DNA of 64,000 nt. Origin: JAIBJN01 sp963830885. GTDB lineage: Bacteria > Actinomycetota > Thermoleophilia > Gaiellales > Gaiellaceae. The DNA is taken from positions 78,537 to 142,536 of the forward strand of contig CAWHOA010000038.1 of the NCBI GenBank assembly GCA_963830885.1. Direction: 5' to 3'. Below the pieces are notes generated by a model. The model had not been told where the DNA came from. It worked only from the letters and a program-made list of their open reading frames with translations, and ran no database searches. Made by a program: the position numbers and the translations under genes. Positions 8,098 to 17,863 of the stretch are shown one piece after another. Within the stretch, counting starts at the first letter, position 1, and each line of letters opens with the position of its first letter.

Positions 8098-8164
8098 GGC
8101 ACGCAGTCGAAGACCGGCACAAACTCGGCGCCCTCCGGCGTCCATACTGCGCGTCCGCGGGCGA

Positions 8165-8268
8165 TACGCTGACTCTGGGGGCTTCGCTCTCCCCCCGGAG
8201 GGGGCTGCCCTCGATGTCCACGGGGCCGGAACGAAAGAGGCGGGCCGTCCCGTGGAGGACGACCCGCC
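8165..8268 (+). promoter_or_regulatory. gap 8098-8447: candidate attenuator or small RNA ahead of mfd
   Basis: The 350 bases between pth and mfd have no convincing gene. TACGCT (8165-8170) could be a -10 box, followed by GGGGG/CCCCC around CTTCGCTCT (8177-8195). TCCACGGG (8217-8224) can pair perfectly with CCCGTGGA (8249-8256). That pairing excludes the strong terminal hairpin at 8239-8268, a mutually exclusive arrangement like an attenuator. Nothing recognisable occupies 8270-8447 apart from TACGAT (8410-8415), a possible mfd -10 box. Confidence 0.35.
8239..8268. terminator. GC-rich terminator-like hairpin
   Basis: GGCGGG-c-CGTCC (8239-8250) pairs with GGACG-a-CCCGCC (8257-8268) around a six-base loop. 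On the plus strand no U-run follows. On the minus strand the stem is followed by TCTTTCGTTCC, so the hairpin looks more like a terminator for minus-strand transcription. Confidence 0.5.
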
Positions 8269-8447
8269 GCAATGCTCCGCGCCGTAGCGGCCCGACGCGG
8301 GTGCTTCCCCTTCCTTCGGCAGAAGCGGCGCCCGACCTTAGCCTTTCACCGTGACGGGCGGGCAGCCCGGGTCGCCCTTCCGTGCGCCGGTAGGCCTCAC
8401 CGAGGCCGGTACGATGCCCCCGCGGAACCGCCGTTCCGTCGCTCGTC

Positions 8448-11400
8448 ATGGACCGTCCGACCCGATCCCGCACACCGGCGCTCGCTCCTCTCGCCCGCTT
8501 GTTCGCGCAGGGCGAGCGCCTGCGCGAGTTCGTGGAGCGGCCGGCCGACGCGCGGGTCTCGGAGCCACTGCTGCCGCTCTTTCTCGCCGCTCTCCACGAG
8601 GCTCGCGGCGGCCCCCTCGTCTGCGTGCTCCCCGACGACGCGCAGGCGCGTGATGCGGCCGAAGGCGCCGGCTGGTACCTCGGCGAGGAGCGGGTCGGCC
8701 TGTTCGCGTCGCGCGGCGTGCGCTGGGGGAGCGGGCTCGAGCCGCCGCCGCACCTCGTGGGCGAGCGGGCGCGTGCGCTCGAGGTTCTCGCCGCCGGTGG
8801 CCTCGTGTGCGCTTCGGCGCTCGGAGCGGCGGAGGGAGTCGCGCCGGAGGAGGCTCGGCCTGAGCCGATCGCGCTGGGCATCGGCGACGAGCCGGGGGTC
8901 GACGGCCTGGCCGAGCGGCTTGCCCTGGCCGGCTACGAGCGGGTTCCGCAGGCCGAGGAGCGGGGCCAGTTCGCCGTCCGGGGAGGGATCGTGGACATCT
9001 TCCCGTCGACCGGGCGAGAGCCCGTGCGGGTCGAGCTGTTCGGCGACGAGATCGAATCGCTCCGGGCTTTCTCCCCGTTCACGCAGCGAACGCTGCACGG
9101 GCTGAGCGAAGCGACGGTCTTTCCGGCAGCCGAGCGGCGCGCCGACCTCGTCGAGCCGACCTTGCCCGAGGACGGCGAGGCCCCGGCAGTGCCGGAGGAC
9201 CTCGTCGCGCCGCTGCCCGCGCCCGACCTCGTCTGGCAGGCGGAAGAGGTCGCCGAAGCGGTGAGCGAGGAGCTCGGTGCGGAGCTCGACCTCGGCGCAG
9301 CCGTCCGGCTGTCCCAGCTCCCGAGCGGGCAGCCATACGCCTTCGAGGCGCAGCGCCCTGCCGTCGCTGCGCGCGGCCTCGCCGAGGCCGAGCGTGACCT
9401 GCTCGGCTACGTCCGGGCAGGGAACCGGGTCGTCGTCACGTTCGTCCACCGAGGCGAGGCGCTCCGCACGAGGGGGCTCCTCCGCCGCGTCGAGGCGGTC
9501 GTGCTCGACGACGGCGACGAGCTGCCGGACGAGCCGGGGCTGGTGTTCGCGGTCTCGCCTGCGCGCCGCGGGTTCGTCCTGCGTGACCTCGACCTCGTTC
9601 TCCTGCCGGACACGCAGGTCTTCCGCAAGCGCCCGCCGCGCACCGACGTGCGCGTGGGGCGGGCGCTCCAGAGCTTCGCCGACCTGCGGACCGGCGACCA
9701 CGTCGTCCACGAGGACCACGGCGTCGGCAAGCTGCTGGGCTTCGAGACGAAGACCGTCGCCGGCGTCACGCGTGACTACCTCTTCCTGGCCTTCAAGGGC
9801 GACGACCGCCTCTACGTCCCGCACGAGCAGATCGCCAAGGTCTCGCGCTACGTCGGCGCCAACGGGCACGCGCCGGCGCTCTCGAAGCTGGGCGGGAAGG
9901 CGTGGCAGACGATCAAGAACCGCGCTCGCGCGGGCGCGCAGGCGCTCGCGGGAGAGCTGCTCGTCCTCTACGCGCAGCGCCAGCGCGCCGAGGGCGTGGC
10001 CTTCGAGGCCGACTCGGAGCTCGTGGAACAGCTCGAGGCGAGCTTTGCCTACGAGGAGACGCCGGACCAGCGGCAGGCCATCGAGGCCGTCAAGGAGGAC
10101 CTCGAGGCGCCGCGCCCGATGGACCGGCTGGTCTGCGGCGACGTCGGCTACGGGAAGACGGAGGTGGCGATCCGGGCGGCCTTCGTCGCGGTTGCGAACG
10201 GGGCCCAGGCGCTCCTGCTCGCGCCGACGACCATCCTCGCGCAGCAGCACTGGAACACCTTCCGGGAGCGTTATCGCGACCTGCCGGTCACCGTGGAGAT
10301 GGTGAGCCGATTCCGCAGGCCGGCCGACGTGAAGAAGGTGCTGGCCGCCTTCGCCGAAGGCAAGGTCGACGTCCTCATCGGAACCCACCGGGTCCTCTCG
10401 CGAGACGTCGTCTCCAAGAACCTCGGCCTCGTGATCGTCGACGAGGAGCAGCGCTTCGGGGTGGCCCAGAAGGAGCTGCTCCGGCAGCTGCGGCTCGAGG
10501 TGGACGTGCTCTCGCTGTCCGCGACCCCGATTCCGCGCACGCTGCACATGTCGCTGGCCGGCCTGCGGGACATCAGCGTGATCGAGACGCCTCCCCAGGG
10601 CCGCCGGCCGATCCGCACCCACGTGGGCGAGTACGACGAGGAGCTGGTGCGCGAGGCGCTGCTGCGCGAGCACGAGCGCGACGGTCAGTCGTTCGTCCTC
10701 CACAACCGGGTCGAGTCGATCGAGGAGGCGGCCGAGCACCTGCGCCAGCTGTGCCCCGAGCTCCGCTTCCTCGTCGCGCACGGACAGATGCCGGAGCGCG
10801 AGCTCGAGGGGCACATGCTCTCGTTCCTCGCCGGGGACGCCGACGTGCTCGTCTCGACCACGATCATCGAGTCGGGCCTCGACATCCCGCAGGCGAACAC
10901 GCTCGTCGTGGAGCGGGCGGACATGCTCGGCCTCGCCCAGCTCTACCAGATCCGCGGTCGCGTCGGCCGCAGCGACGTCATGGCCCACGCGTACCTGTTC
11001 TATCCCGACGGCCAGGAGCTGACGCCCGAGGCGCGGGCGCGTCTCGCCACCCTCGCCGACCACACCGAGCTCGGCAGCGGCTTCGCAATCGCGATGCGTG
11101 ACCTCGAGATCCGCGGCGCCGGCGACCTGCTCGGCGCCGAGCAGTCCGGCCACGTGGCAGCGATCGGGTTCGAGCTGTACGTCGAGCTGCTGGGGGAGGC
11201 CGTCGCCGAGCTGAGCGGGATGCGCCGCGCCGTCGCCCGGCCGGTGCGGGTCGACGCCCAGGTGGACGCCTACGTGCCGAGCGACTACATGCCGGCCGAG
11301 GCGCAGAAGATCGACCTGCACCGCCGGCTAGCGCTCGCCGAGTCGGAGGACGACCTGCGGGAGCTGCGGGCCGCGACCGAGGACCGCTTCGGGCCGCCGC

Positions 11401-11663
11401 CGGAGCCGGTCGAGAGCCTGTTCTCCATCCAGGAGGCCAAGCTGAAGCTCGCGCGGATCGGCGCCGACTACCTCGTCTTCCGGGGCGGCAAGGCAGTGGT
11501 CGGGCCGCTCGTTCTCGGCTCCGCCGAGCTCCGGGAGCTCCGCGCTTCGGCCCCGATCGCCGTCTACACGAGCGCGAAGAAGGAGCTCGGGCAGCGGGTC
11601 GAAGGGTTCCCCGCGGCCGTGGCTCTGGTCGATGCTATCCTCGACCTACGGCTTTCGGCCTAG
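8448..11663 (+). CDS. mfd: transcription-repair coupling factor Mfd
   Basis: Mfd removes RNA polymerase stalled at DNA lesions and recruits UvrA. The 1071-residue protein has the full layout: UvrB-like N-terminal module (about 1-330, with GQFAVRGGIVDIFPS), the RNA-polymerase-interaction (CarD-like) domain (about 405-480, RTGDHVVHEDHGVGK), and the translocase with Walker A GDVGYGKTEVA (about 563-573), the DEEQRFGV box (about 664-671) and the RGRVGRSD motif. The TRCF C-terminal domain covers about 930-1050. Length is a little below E. coli Mfd (1148). ATG at 8448 has no clear ribosome-binding site. Confidence 0.97.
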   Translation: MDRPTRSRTPALAPLARLFAQGERLREFVERPADARVSEPLLPLFLAALHEARGGPLVCVLPDDAQARDAAEGAGWYLGEERVGLFASRGVRWGSGLEPPPHLVGERARALEVLAAGGLVCASALGAAEGVAPEEARPEPIALGIGDEPGVDGLAERLALAGYERVPQAEERGQFAVRGGIVDIFPSTGREPVRVELFGDEIESLRAFSPFTQRTLHGLSEATVFPAAERRADLVEPTLPEDGEAPAVPEDLVAPLPAPDLVWQAEEVAEAVSEELGAELDLGAAVRLSQLPSGQPYAFEAQRPAVAARGLAEAERDLLGYVRAGNRVVVTFVHRGEALRTRGLLRRVEAVVLDDGDELPDEPGLVFAVSPARRGFVLRDLDLVLLPDTQVFRKRPPRTDVRVGRALQSFADLRTGDHVVHEDHGVGKLLGFETKTVAGVTRDYLFLAFKGDDRLYVPHEQIAKVSRYVGANGHAPALSKLGGKAWQTIKNRARAGAQALAGELLVLYAQRQRAEGVAFEADSELVEQLEASFAYEETPDQRQAIEAVKEDLEAPRPMDRLVCGDVGYGKTEVAIRAAFVAVANGAQALLLAPTTILAQQHWNTFRERYRDLPVTVEMVSRFRRPADVKKVLAAFAEGKVDVLIGTHRVLSRDVVSKNLGLVIVDEEQRFGVAQKELLRQLRLEVDVLSLSATPIPRTLHMSLAGLRDISVIETPPQGRRPIRTHVGEYDEELVREALLREHERDGQSFVLHNRVESIEEAAEHLRQLCPELRFLVAHGQMPERELEGHMLSFLAGDADVLVSTTIIESGLDIPQANTLVVERADMLGLAQLYQIRGRVGRSDVMAHAYLFYPDGQELTPEARARLATLADHTELGSGFAIAMRDLEIRGAGDLLGAEQSGHVAAIGFELYVELLGEAVAELSGMRRAVARPVRVDAQVDAYVPSDYMPAEAQKIDLHRRLALAESEDDLRELRAATEDRFGPPPEPVESLFSIQEAKLKLARIGADYLVFRGGKAVVGPLVLGSAELRELRASAPIAVYTSAKKELGQRVEGFPAAVALVDAILDLRLSA

Positions 11664-11674
11664 CCAGTACGCCC

Positions 11675-12715
11675 ATGCCTCTTTGGACTCGTCTCATCGC
11701 TCTCTTTGCTGCGCTCGCGCTCGGCCTCGCCGTGGCGGGCTGCGGCGGCGGTGACGACGATGAGAACGGATCGGGAGACGTGCCGGCGGACGCGATCGCG
11801 CTCGTCGACGACCGCTCCATCCCGAAGTCCGAGTATGACCGGCTGCTGACGCAGGCGCAGGCGACGTACGAGGCGCGCGAGCAGGATTTCCCCGCCGCGG
11901 GGACGCCCGAGTTCGCGCAGCTTCGCAACGCTATCGTGCGCAGCCTCGTCGAGCAGGCCCAGTTCGAGATCGCCGCCGAGGAGATGGGGATCACGGTGAC
12001 CGACGAGGAGCTGGAGAAGCGCCTCGACGAGCTCAAGGACCAGTTCTTCGAGGGCGACGACGCGAAGTACCAGGAGGAGCTGGAGAAGCAGGGCCTGACC
12101 GAGGAGCAGGTGCTCAAGGACCTGAGGACGCGGATGCTCTCCGAGAAGATCTTCGAGCAGGTCACGAGCGAGGTGCAGGTCGCGGACGCGGACATCGAGG
12201 CCTACTACGAGGAGAACAAGGCCCAGTTCGAGCAGCCGTCCTCGCGCGAGGTTCGGCACATCCTCGTGAAGACCAAGGCCGAGGCCGACGAGATCCACGC
12301 GGAGCTCGAGAACGGCGGCAACTTCGCCAAGCTCGCCAAGGAGCATTCGGAGGACCCGGCGTCGGCGAAGGAAGGTGGCAAGTTCACCGCGCAGAAGGGC
12401 GCCACCGTCGCGCCGTTCGACGAGGTCGCGTTCGAGCTGGAGACCGGCGAGCTGTCCGAGCCGGTGAAGACCCAGTTCGGCTGGCACATCATCGAGGCGA
12501 CCGGCGACATCGAAGAGGCCTCGACGCAGCCCCTCACGGAGGTCGAGGAGCAGATCTCGACGACTCTCCTCGAGGAGAAGAAGAACGCGCGGATCAACGA
12601 GTGGGTGGCGGATCTGGAGAAGCGATTCGCCGAGCTCATCGTGTACGCGCCCGGCTTCGAGCCTCCGCCGGAGGCCGAGACCACCTCCGGCGAGACCGAC
12701 ACCGCCACCGACTAG
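11675..12715 (+). CDS. lipoprotein peptidyl-prolyl isomerase (SurA/PrsA-type foldase)
   Basis: This is a predicted membrane-anchored extracytoplasmic folding factor. Residues 1-22 form a lipoprotein signal with lipobox LAVAGC; the mature Cys would be lipidated. A SurA_N-like helical domain follows (about 40-180), then a parvulin-type rotamase domain at about 195-290 (REVRHILVKTKAEADEI, then FGWHIIEATG). The C-terminus is acidic and threonine-rich. It sits between mfd and mazG, the same place surA-like genes take in other actinobacteria. PrsA-like function in folding secreted proteins is inferred from domain order. Confidence 0.88.
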   Translation: MPLWTRLIALFAALALGLAVAGCGGGDDDENGSGDVPADAIALVDDRSIPKSEYDRLLTQAQATYEAREQDFPAAGTPEFAQLRNAIVRSLVEQAQFEIAAEEMGITVTDEELEKRLDELKDQFFEGDDAKYQEELEKQGLTEEQVLKDLRTRMLSEKIFEQVTSEVQVADADIEAYYEENKAQFEQPSSREVRHILVKTKAEADEIHAELENGGNFAKLAKEHSEDPASAKEGGKFTAQKGATVAPFDEVAFELETGELSEPVKTQFGWHIIEATGDIEEASTQPLTEVEEQISTTLLEEKKNARINEWVADLEKRFAELIVYAPGFEPPPEAETTSGETDTATD

Positions 12716-12719
12716 CCCG

Positions 12720-13529
12720 GTGCGCGGCGGCGACGGGCTGGAGCAGGCGCTCGTCGACCTCCAGGAGCTGGCCGTACGGCTGCGCCGCGACTGCCCCTGG
12801 GACCGTGCCCAGACGGAGCGGACGATCGTGCCGCACACCGTCGAAGAGGCCTACGAGGTGGCCGACGCCGCCCTCGCGGGCGACGACGCGAAGCTCGTCG
12901 ACGAGCTCGGCGATCTCCTCTTCCAGACGGTCTTCCTCTCGCTCCTGCTCGAGGAGCGGGGCGCCGGCGACCTCGCGAGCGTGGCGCGCGGCATCCAGGC
13001 CAAGCTCGTGCGCCGGCATCCTCACGTCTTCGGCGACGCGGAGCTCGCGACGCCGGGCGCCGTCAAGGGCCGCTGGGAGGAGCTGAAGCGCGAGCAGGAG
13101 GAGCGCGAGGGGATCTTCCACGACGTTCCGGAGACGCTGCCTGCCCTCCTCCAGGCGCGGAAGGTGCAGCGCCGGGCCGCGTCCGCCGGCTTTGACTGGC
13201 CGGATGTCGTCGGGCCGCTCGCCAAGCTCCGGGAGGAGGCCGACGAGGTCGAGGCGGAGCTGGGCGAGGCGGGCGCTCCGGCGCCCGAGACCGAGCCGCC
13301 CGGGCGCGTCGTTGCCGAGATCGGCGACCTCCTCTTCGCCGCCGTCAACCTGGCGCGGGCGCTCAACGTCGATCCGGAGCTGGCCCTGCGCGCGAGCAGC
13401 GGGCGCTTCGTCGCCCGGGTCGAGCGGGCCGCGGAGCTCGCCGGGCAGGAAGGCCGCGACTGGCGTGCCCTCGACCTCGAGGAGCAGGATCGCTACTACC
13501 GACTTGCGAAAGAGCTCGAATCAGAATGA
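12720..13529 (+). CDS. mazG: nucleoside triphosphate pyrophosphohydrolase MazG
   Basis: MazG hydrolyses (d)NTPs to the monophosphate and pyrophosphate, acting as a house-cleaning enzyme. The 269-residue protein has two MazG modules. The first carries CPWDRAQTERTIVPHTVEEAYEV (CPWD-x-Q-T signature and the ExxE metal ligands, about 23-45) and ELGDLLFQTVF (about 62-72). The second has REEADEVEAEL and EIGDLLFAAVNLAR. It begins five bases after the foldase gene. Its last codons contain part of the element that resembles the sequence before the PAP2 gene. Confidence 0.95.
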   Translation: MRGGDGLEQALVDLQELAVRLRRDCPWDRAQTERTIVPHTVEEAYEVADAALAGDDAKLVDELGDLLFQTVFLSLLLEERGAGDLASVARGIQAKLVRRHPHVFGDAELATPGAVKGRWEELKREQEEREGIFHDVPETLPALLQARKVQRRAASAGFDWPDVVGPLAKLREEADEVEAELGEAGAPAPETEPPGRVVAEIGDLLFAAVNLARALNVDPELALRASSGRFVARVERAAELAGQEGRDWRALDLEEQDRYYRLAKELESE

Positions 13530-13540
13530 TGCTTCGTCGG

Positions 13541-13562
13541 ACAAGGCTTCGTTTGGTTCGAG
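13541..13562 (+). repeat. copy A of a 22-nt element shared by eno and PAP2 upstream regions
   Basis: ACAAGGCTTCGTTTGGTTCG plus AG matches 18492-18513 at 20 of 22 positions. Both copies also have CTCGAA-C about 20 bases to the left, which is partly complementary to the right end (GG-TCGAG). It lies between the mazG stop and the eno ribosome-binding site. Confidence 0.6.
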
Positions 13563-13581
13563 CTCGTAAGGAGGCACTTGC

Positions 13582-14859
<1,278 letters not shown>

Positions 14860-14883
14860 CTCCGGGGCGCGCTCCGCAGGCGC

Positions 14884-14889
14884 TAACGT
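14884..14889 (+). promoter_or_regulatory. -10-like box TAACGT before pyk
   Basis: TAACGT ends seven bases before the GTG at 14897. It argues that pyk is leaderless and starts at 14897, because the earlier in-frame GTG at 14888 lies inside the box. Confidence 0.45.
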
Positions 14890-14896
14890 GCGCGCT

Positions 14897-16315
14897 GTGG
14901 GATACGGGCTGCGCCGGACGAAGATCGTCTGCACGATCGGCCCCGCGACCGCGTCGGCAGCGATGCTCGACCGGCTCGTCGGGGCGGGCATGGACGCGGC
15001 CCGCCTCAACTTCTCCCACGGCACGCACGCGGAGCACGGCGAGCGCGCCCGGCTCGTGCGCGAGGCGCAGGAGCGGGCCGGACGGCCGCTCGCGCTCATC
15101 GCCGACCTGCAGGGGCCGAAGGTTCGCGTCGGTGACCTCGACTCGCCGCGCATGCTCGTCGAGGGCGACACGGTCTTCCTCTCGGGCGAAGGCGCGGGCG
15201 CACCCGGGGACCTTCCGGTGATGCCGGCCGTCCTCACGGAGGTGCTCCAGCCCGGGCACGAGATCCTGATCGACGACGGCCTCGTCCGCATGACGGTGGA
15301 GGAGACCGACGGCGAGCGCCTGCGCGCGCTGGTCATGGTCGGCGGTGCAGTCGGCTCCCACAAGGGCGTCAACGTCCCGGGCGTCCCCGTCCCCGTCCCC
15401 TCGGTGACGGAGAAGGATCTCGCCGACCTCGAGTACGCGCTCTCGCTCGGCGTCGACTACGTCGCGCTCTCGTTCGTGCGCTCGGCCGCCGACTGCCGCG
15501 GGCTGCGCGAGCTCCTGAACGCAGCCGACGCGAAGGCCCACGTCATCGCCAAGGTCGAGAAGGCCGAGGCGCTCGACGAGCTGGACGCGATCGTCAGCGC
15601 CTCGGACGCGGTCATGGTCGCGCGCGGCGACCTCGGCGTCGAGATCGGCCCCGCGGCCGTGCCGCTCGTCCAGAAGCGCATCATCCTCTGCGCGCTCGAG
15701 CATGGGAAGCCGGCGATCACGGCCACGCAGATGCTGGAGTCCATGATCACCAGGCCCGAGCCCACGCGCGCGGAGGCGAGCGACGTGGCCAACGCGATTC
15801 TGGACGGGACCTCCGCGGTCATGCTCTCCGGAGAGACGGCGGTCGGGCAGTACCCCGTGGAGAGCGCCGCCTTCATGGACCAGATCGCGCGGGCGGTCGA
15901 GCCGAGCCTCGCCTACCGGCACGAGCTGGCGCAGGCGGCCGACCATCCCTTCCCGACCGTGGGCGAGGCGATGTCGAACGCCGCGTGCGACATCGCCGAG
16001 GTGCTGGGCGCCGCCGCGATCCTCGTCCCGACGTACAGCGGGCGGACGGCCTCCGCGGTCGCCCGGCACCGACCTCGTCGCCCGATCATCGCGGTCACGC
16101 ACAAGCGCCAGGCGGTGCAGCAGCTCGCGCTCGAGTGGGGAGTGGTCTCGGCCGAGATCGAGGAGGCCGAGAACGTCGAGCATCTCTGGTCGCGCGCGAT
16201 CGAGGCCGCGCGGGAGACGGGCCTCGTCGCGGCCGGCGACCGGATCGTCCTCACCGCCGGCACCGCCGTGAACGTCCCTGGCACGACCAACGTCATCAAG
16301 GTCGAGACCGCCTAG
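14897..16315 (+). CDS. pyk: pyruvate kinase
   Basis: Pyruvate kinase transfers phosphate from PEP to ADP, the last glycolytic step. The 472-residue protein begins with RRTKIVCTIGPAT and has RLNFSHGTH (about 35-43), AKVEKAEALDELD (catalytic Lys region), RGDLGVEIG, ITATQMLESMI (signature) and EPTRAEASDVANAILDG. The C-terminal allosteric domain is present. The frame is open upstream into eno. GTG at 14897 is preferred over 14888 because of the upstream TAACGT box and because homology starts immediately after it. Confidence 0.95.
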   Translation: MGYGLRRTKIVCTIGPATASAAMLDRLVGAGMDAARLNFSHGTHAEHGERARLVREAQERAGRPLALIADLQGPKVRVGDLDSPRMLVEGDTVFLSGEGAGAPGDLPVMPAVLTEVLQPGHEILIDDGLVRMTVEETDGERLRALVMVGGAVGSHKGVNVPGVPVPVPSVTEKDLADLEYALSLGVDYVALSFVRSAADCRGLRELLNAADAKAHVIAKVEKAEALDELDAIVSASDAVMVARGDLGVEIGPAAVPLVQKRIILCALEHGKPAITATQMLESMITRPEPTRAEASDVANAILDGTSAVMLSGETAVGQYPVESAAFMDQIARAVEPSLAYRHELAQAADHPFPTVGEAMSNAACDIAEVLGAAAILVPTYSGRTASAVARHRPRRPIIAVTHKRQAVQQLALEWGVVSAEIEEAENVEHLWSRAIEAARETGLVAAGDRIVLTAGTAVNVPGTTNVIKVETA

Positions 16316-16392
16316 CTCCAGTCCGTCCGACCGCTCTCGGTAGCCTGATCGTCGCCCGGGGGAGGAGGGTGTGGCCTGCGGTCGAAGTTCGC

Positions 16393-16767
16393 ATGCCCAT
16401 GGCCTCCCGGGAGCCTCGCCGACCTACCCGTCGCGCCTCGAAGCGGCCCCGCCGTCTCTCGAGGCCCGCGCATGCCCTCCGCTGGATCGGCCTCGTGATC
16501 CTCCTCGCCGTCGCGGTCGGTTACGTCCAGCCGCTCCGGGCTTACCAGGACGCGACCGCCGATGTGGCCGCGCAGAAGGCGCAGATCGATCGCATCGAGC
16601 GGACGAACGCAACGCTCGAGCAGCGCATCGAGGAGACGGAGACGCCCGCGTTCGTCGAGCGCGAGGCGCGCAAGCTCGGCCTGGTGAAGCCGGGCGAGCG
16701 TCTCTTCATCGTGACGGGAGTGGACGAGTGGAAGCACGAGCGCCGGGCGCGGGCCAAGTTACGATGA
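16393..16767 (+). CDS. ftsB: FtsB/DivIC-type septum formation initiator
   Basis: This is a predicted divisome protein (FtsB/DivIC family) that links FtsL and FtsQ. The 124-residue chain has a basic cytoplasmic N-terminus, one transmembrane helix (about 37-55, IGLVILLAVAVGY), a coiled coil (about 60-95) and the family-typical end EREARKLGLVKPGERLFIV. An in-frame GTG at 16369 overlaps a GGAGGAGGG run and would add eight residues, so the start is uncertain. The context pyk-ftsB-DUF501 matches the usual actinobacterial eno-ftsB-DUF501 order. Confidence 0.88.
   Translation: MPMASREPRRPTRRASKRPRRLSRPAHALRWIGLVILLAVAVGYVQPLRAYQDATADVAAQKAQIDRIERTNATLEQRIEETETPAFVEREARKLGLVKPGERLFIVTGVDEWKHERRARAKLR
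16760..16765 (+). promoter_or_regulatory. -10-like box TACGAT before the DUF501 gene
   Basis: TACGAT ends six bases before the GTG at 16772 and overlaps the end of the FtsB-like gene. It fits the leaderless layout seen elsewhere in the window. Confidence 0.4.
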
Positions 16768-16771
16768 TCTG

Positions 16772-17239
16772 GTGGACGACCGGATGGTGGTCTCGTGGCA
16801 GCTGGGGCGGCCCGCTCGCACGTTTCGGCGGGTTTCGGTCCGCTGTCCGTACGGCTTTCCCGCAGTTACAGAGCAAGCACCGTACGGCCCCGGCGGCGAG
16901 CCGTTTCCGACCACCTTCTACCTGACCTGTCCGTGGCTCGTGGCCGCGGTCTCGCGGCTCGAGGCAGCCGGCGGAGTCGAGCGCTGGTCGCGCGCGGCCG
17001 CCGAGGACCCCGAGCTCGCCGAGAGCCTCGCGCGCGCGGACCGCGAGCAGCGCGAGCTGCGGCCGGAGCTGGACGTCGGGATCGGCGGCACGCGCTCGCG
17101 CGAGAACCTGAAGTGCCTGCACGCGCACGCCGCCTTCGCGCTCGCGCGGCCGGGCTACGAGCTCGGGGAGGGGGTGCTCGAGGAGGCGGGCGAGCGCTGG
17201 TGCCCGGACGCGCGCTGCGCGCGGGCGGGCGAGGCGTGA
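16772..17239 (+). CDS. DUF501 family protein
   Basis: The 155-residue protein belongs to the DUF501 family, found next to ftsB/divIC in most actinobacteria; its molecular role is unknown. Recognisable family sequence is VSWQLGRPARTFRRVSVRCP at the N-terminus, PFPTTFYLTCPWLVAAVSRLE (about 49-69) and IGGTRSRENLKCLHAHAAFA in the C-terminal half. Conserved Cys and His residues in RCP, TCPW and KCLHAH could bind a metal, which is my inference. It overlaps the next gene by one base (TGATG). Confidence 0.9.
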   Translation: MDDRMVVSWQLGRPARTFRRVSVRCPYGFPAVTEQAPYGPGGEPFPTTFYLTCPWLVAAVSRLEAAGGVERWSRAAAEDPELAESLARADREQRELRPELDVGIGGTRSRENLKCLHAHAAFALARPGYELGEGVLEEAGERWCPDARCARAGEA

Positions 17240-17550
17240 TGCTCGAGACCGCGCGCCAGCAGTGGGACGAGGGGCTGCGACGGCTGGACACGGTCGGCGC
17301 CGAGACGGCTCGTGGCCGTCATCTGTGGCTGCTCGTCGAGGCAGTCCTGGCCGAGCTCCGCCGCCGGGTGGGGCAGACCTTCACGCTCACCGAGCTGGCG
17401 CGCGCCTACGACGGCGCCGAAGACTGGGTGCGCGACGTCGTCCGTGAGGCGGCCCCGCCGCAGGCGCGGGCGGGCATCAGGGACGTCGCGCTCGTCCAGG
17501 ACGCCGCCTTCGCCCACTACGCGCGAGGCGCGAGCGACTACCGCCCGTGA
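17239..17550 (+). CDS. small soluble protein of unknown function
   Basis: The 103-residue protein is predicted soluble and mostly helical, with no membrane segment. Its middle (VGQTFTLTELARAYDGAEDW) looks like a short helix-turn-helix-like or adaptor segment, but I cannot assign a family. Translation is coupled at both ends: ATG overlaps the DUF501 stop, and its TGA overlaps the following GTG. This places it in an ftsB-DUF501-small-protein operon and hints at a cell-envelope or division role, by context only. Confidence 0.7.
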   Translation: MLETARQQWDEGLRRLDTVGAETARGRHLWLLVEAVLAELRRRVGQTFTLTELARAYDGAEDWVRDVVREAAPPQARAGIRDVALVQDAAFAHYARGASDYRP

Positions 17551-17804
17551 CCGCGGGCGCCCCTCTCTCCTCGCGGACGCGCGACCGCGAGCGCCGGCGC
17601 CGGTCCTCGCCGGGCCGTCGGATCCTCACGTGGATCGTCCGTCTCCTGGCCGTCGCCGTGGTCTTCGTGGCAGGCCTTGCGGTCGGCCGTGCCCTGGAAG
17701 ACGCTCCCGAGCCTGGCGGGACCCAGACGATCGTCCGCACGCTGGAGCCGCTCACCGTGGAGCCGTCCGAGCGCACCGTGACGGTTACCACGTCCGGGCG
17801 CTAA
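17547..17804 (+). CDS. small single-pass membrane protein, unknown function
   Basis: The 85-residue protein has a very basic N-terminus (about 10-25), one transmembrane helix (about 27-47, RLLAVAVVFVAGLAVGRAL) and a threonine/valine-rich extracytoplasmic tail. The orientation would be N-in, C-out. GTG overlaps the previous stop (GTGA), so it is the last gene of the DUF501 operon. No family is recognised. Confidence 0.65.
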   Translation: MTAGAPLSSRTRDRERRRRSSPGRRILTWIVRLLAVAVVFVAGLAVGRALEDAPEPGGTQTIVRTLEPLTVEPSERTVTVTTSGR

Positions 17805-17863
17805 CTGGCCGCTCGTACAGGGAAAGAAACGTGAGGATTTGGTAGTTTTTTGGGTTGCGGCCC

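Noticed and set aside
8177..8268. SRP (4.5S) RNA in the pth-mfd gap
   Set aside because: The start GGGGGCTTCGCTCTCCCCC recalls some actinobacterial SRP RNAs, but the essential CAGG...GGAA...AGCAG domain IV core is absent.
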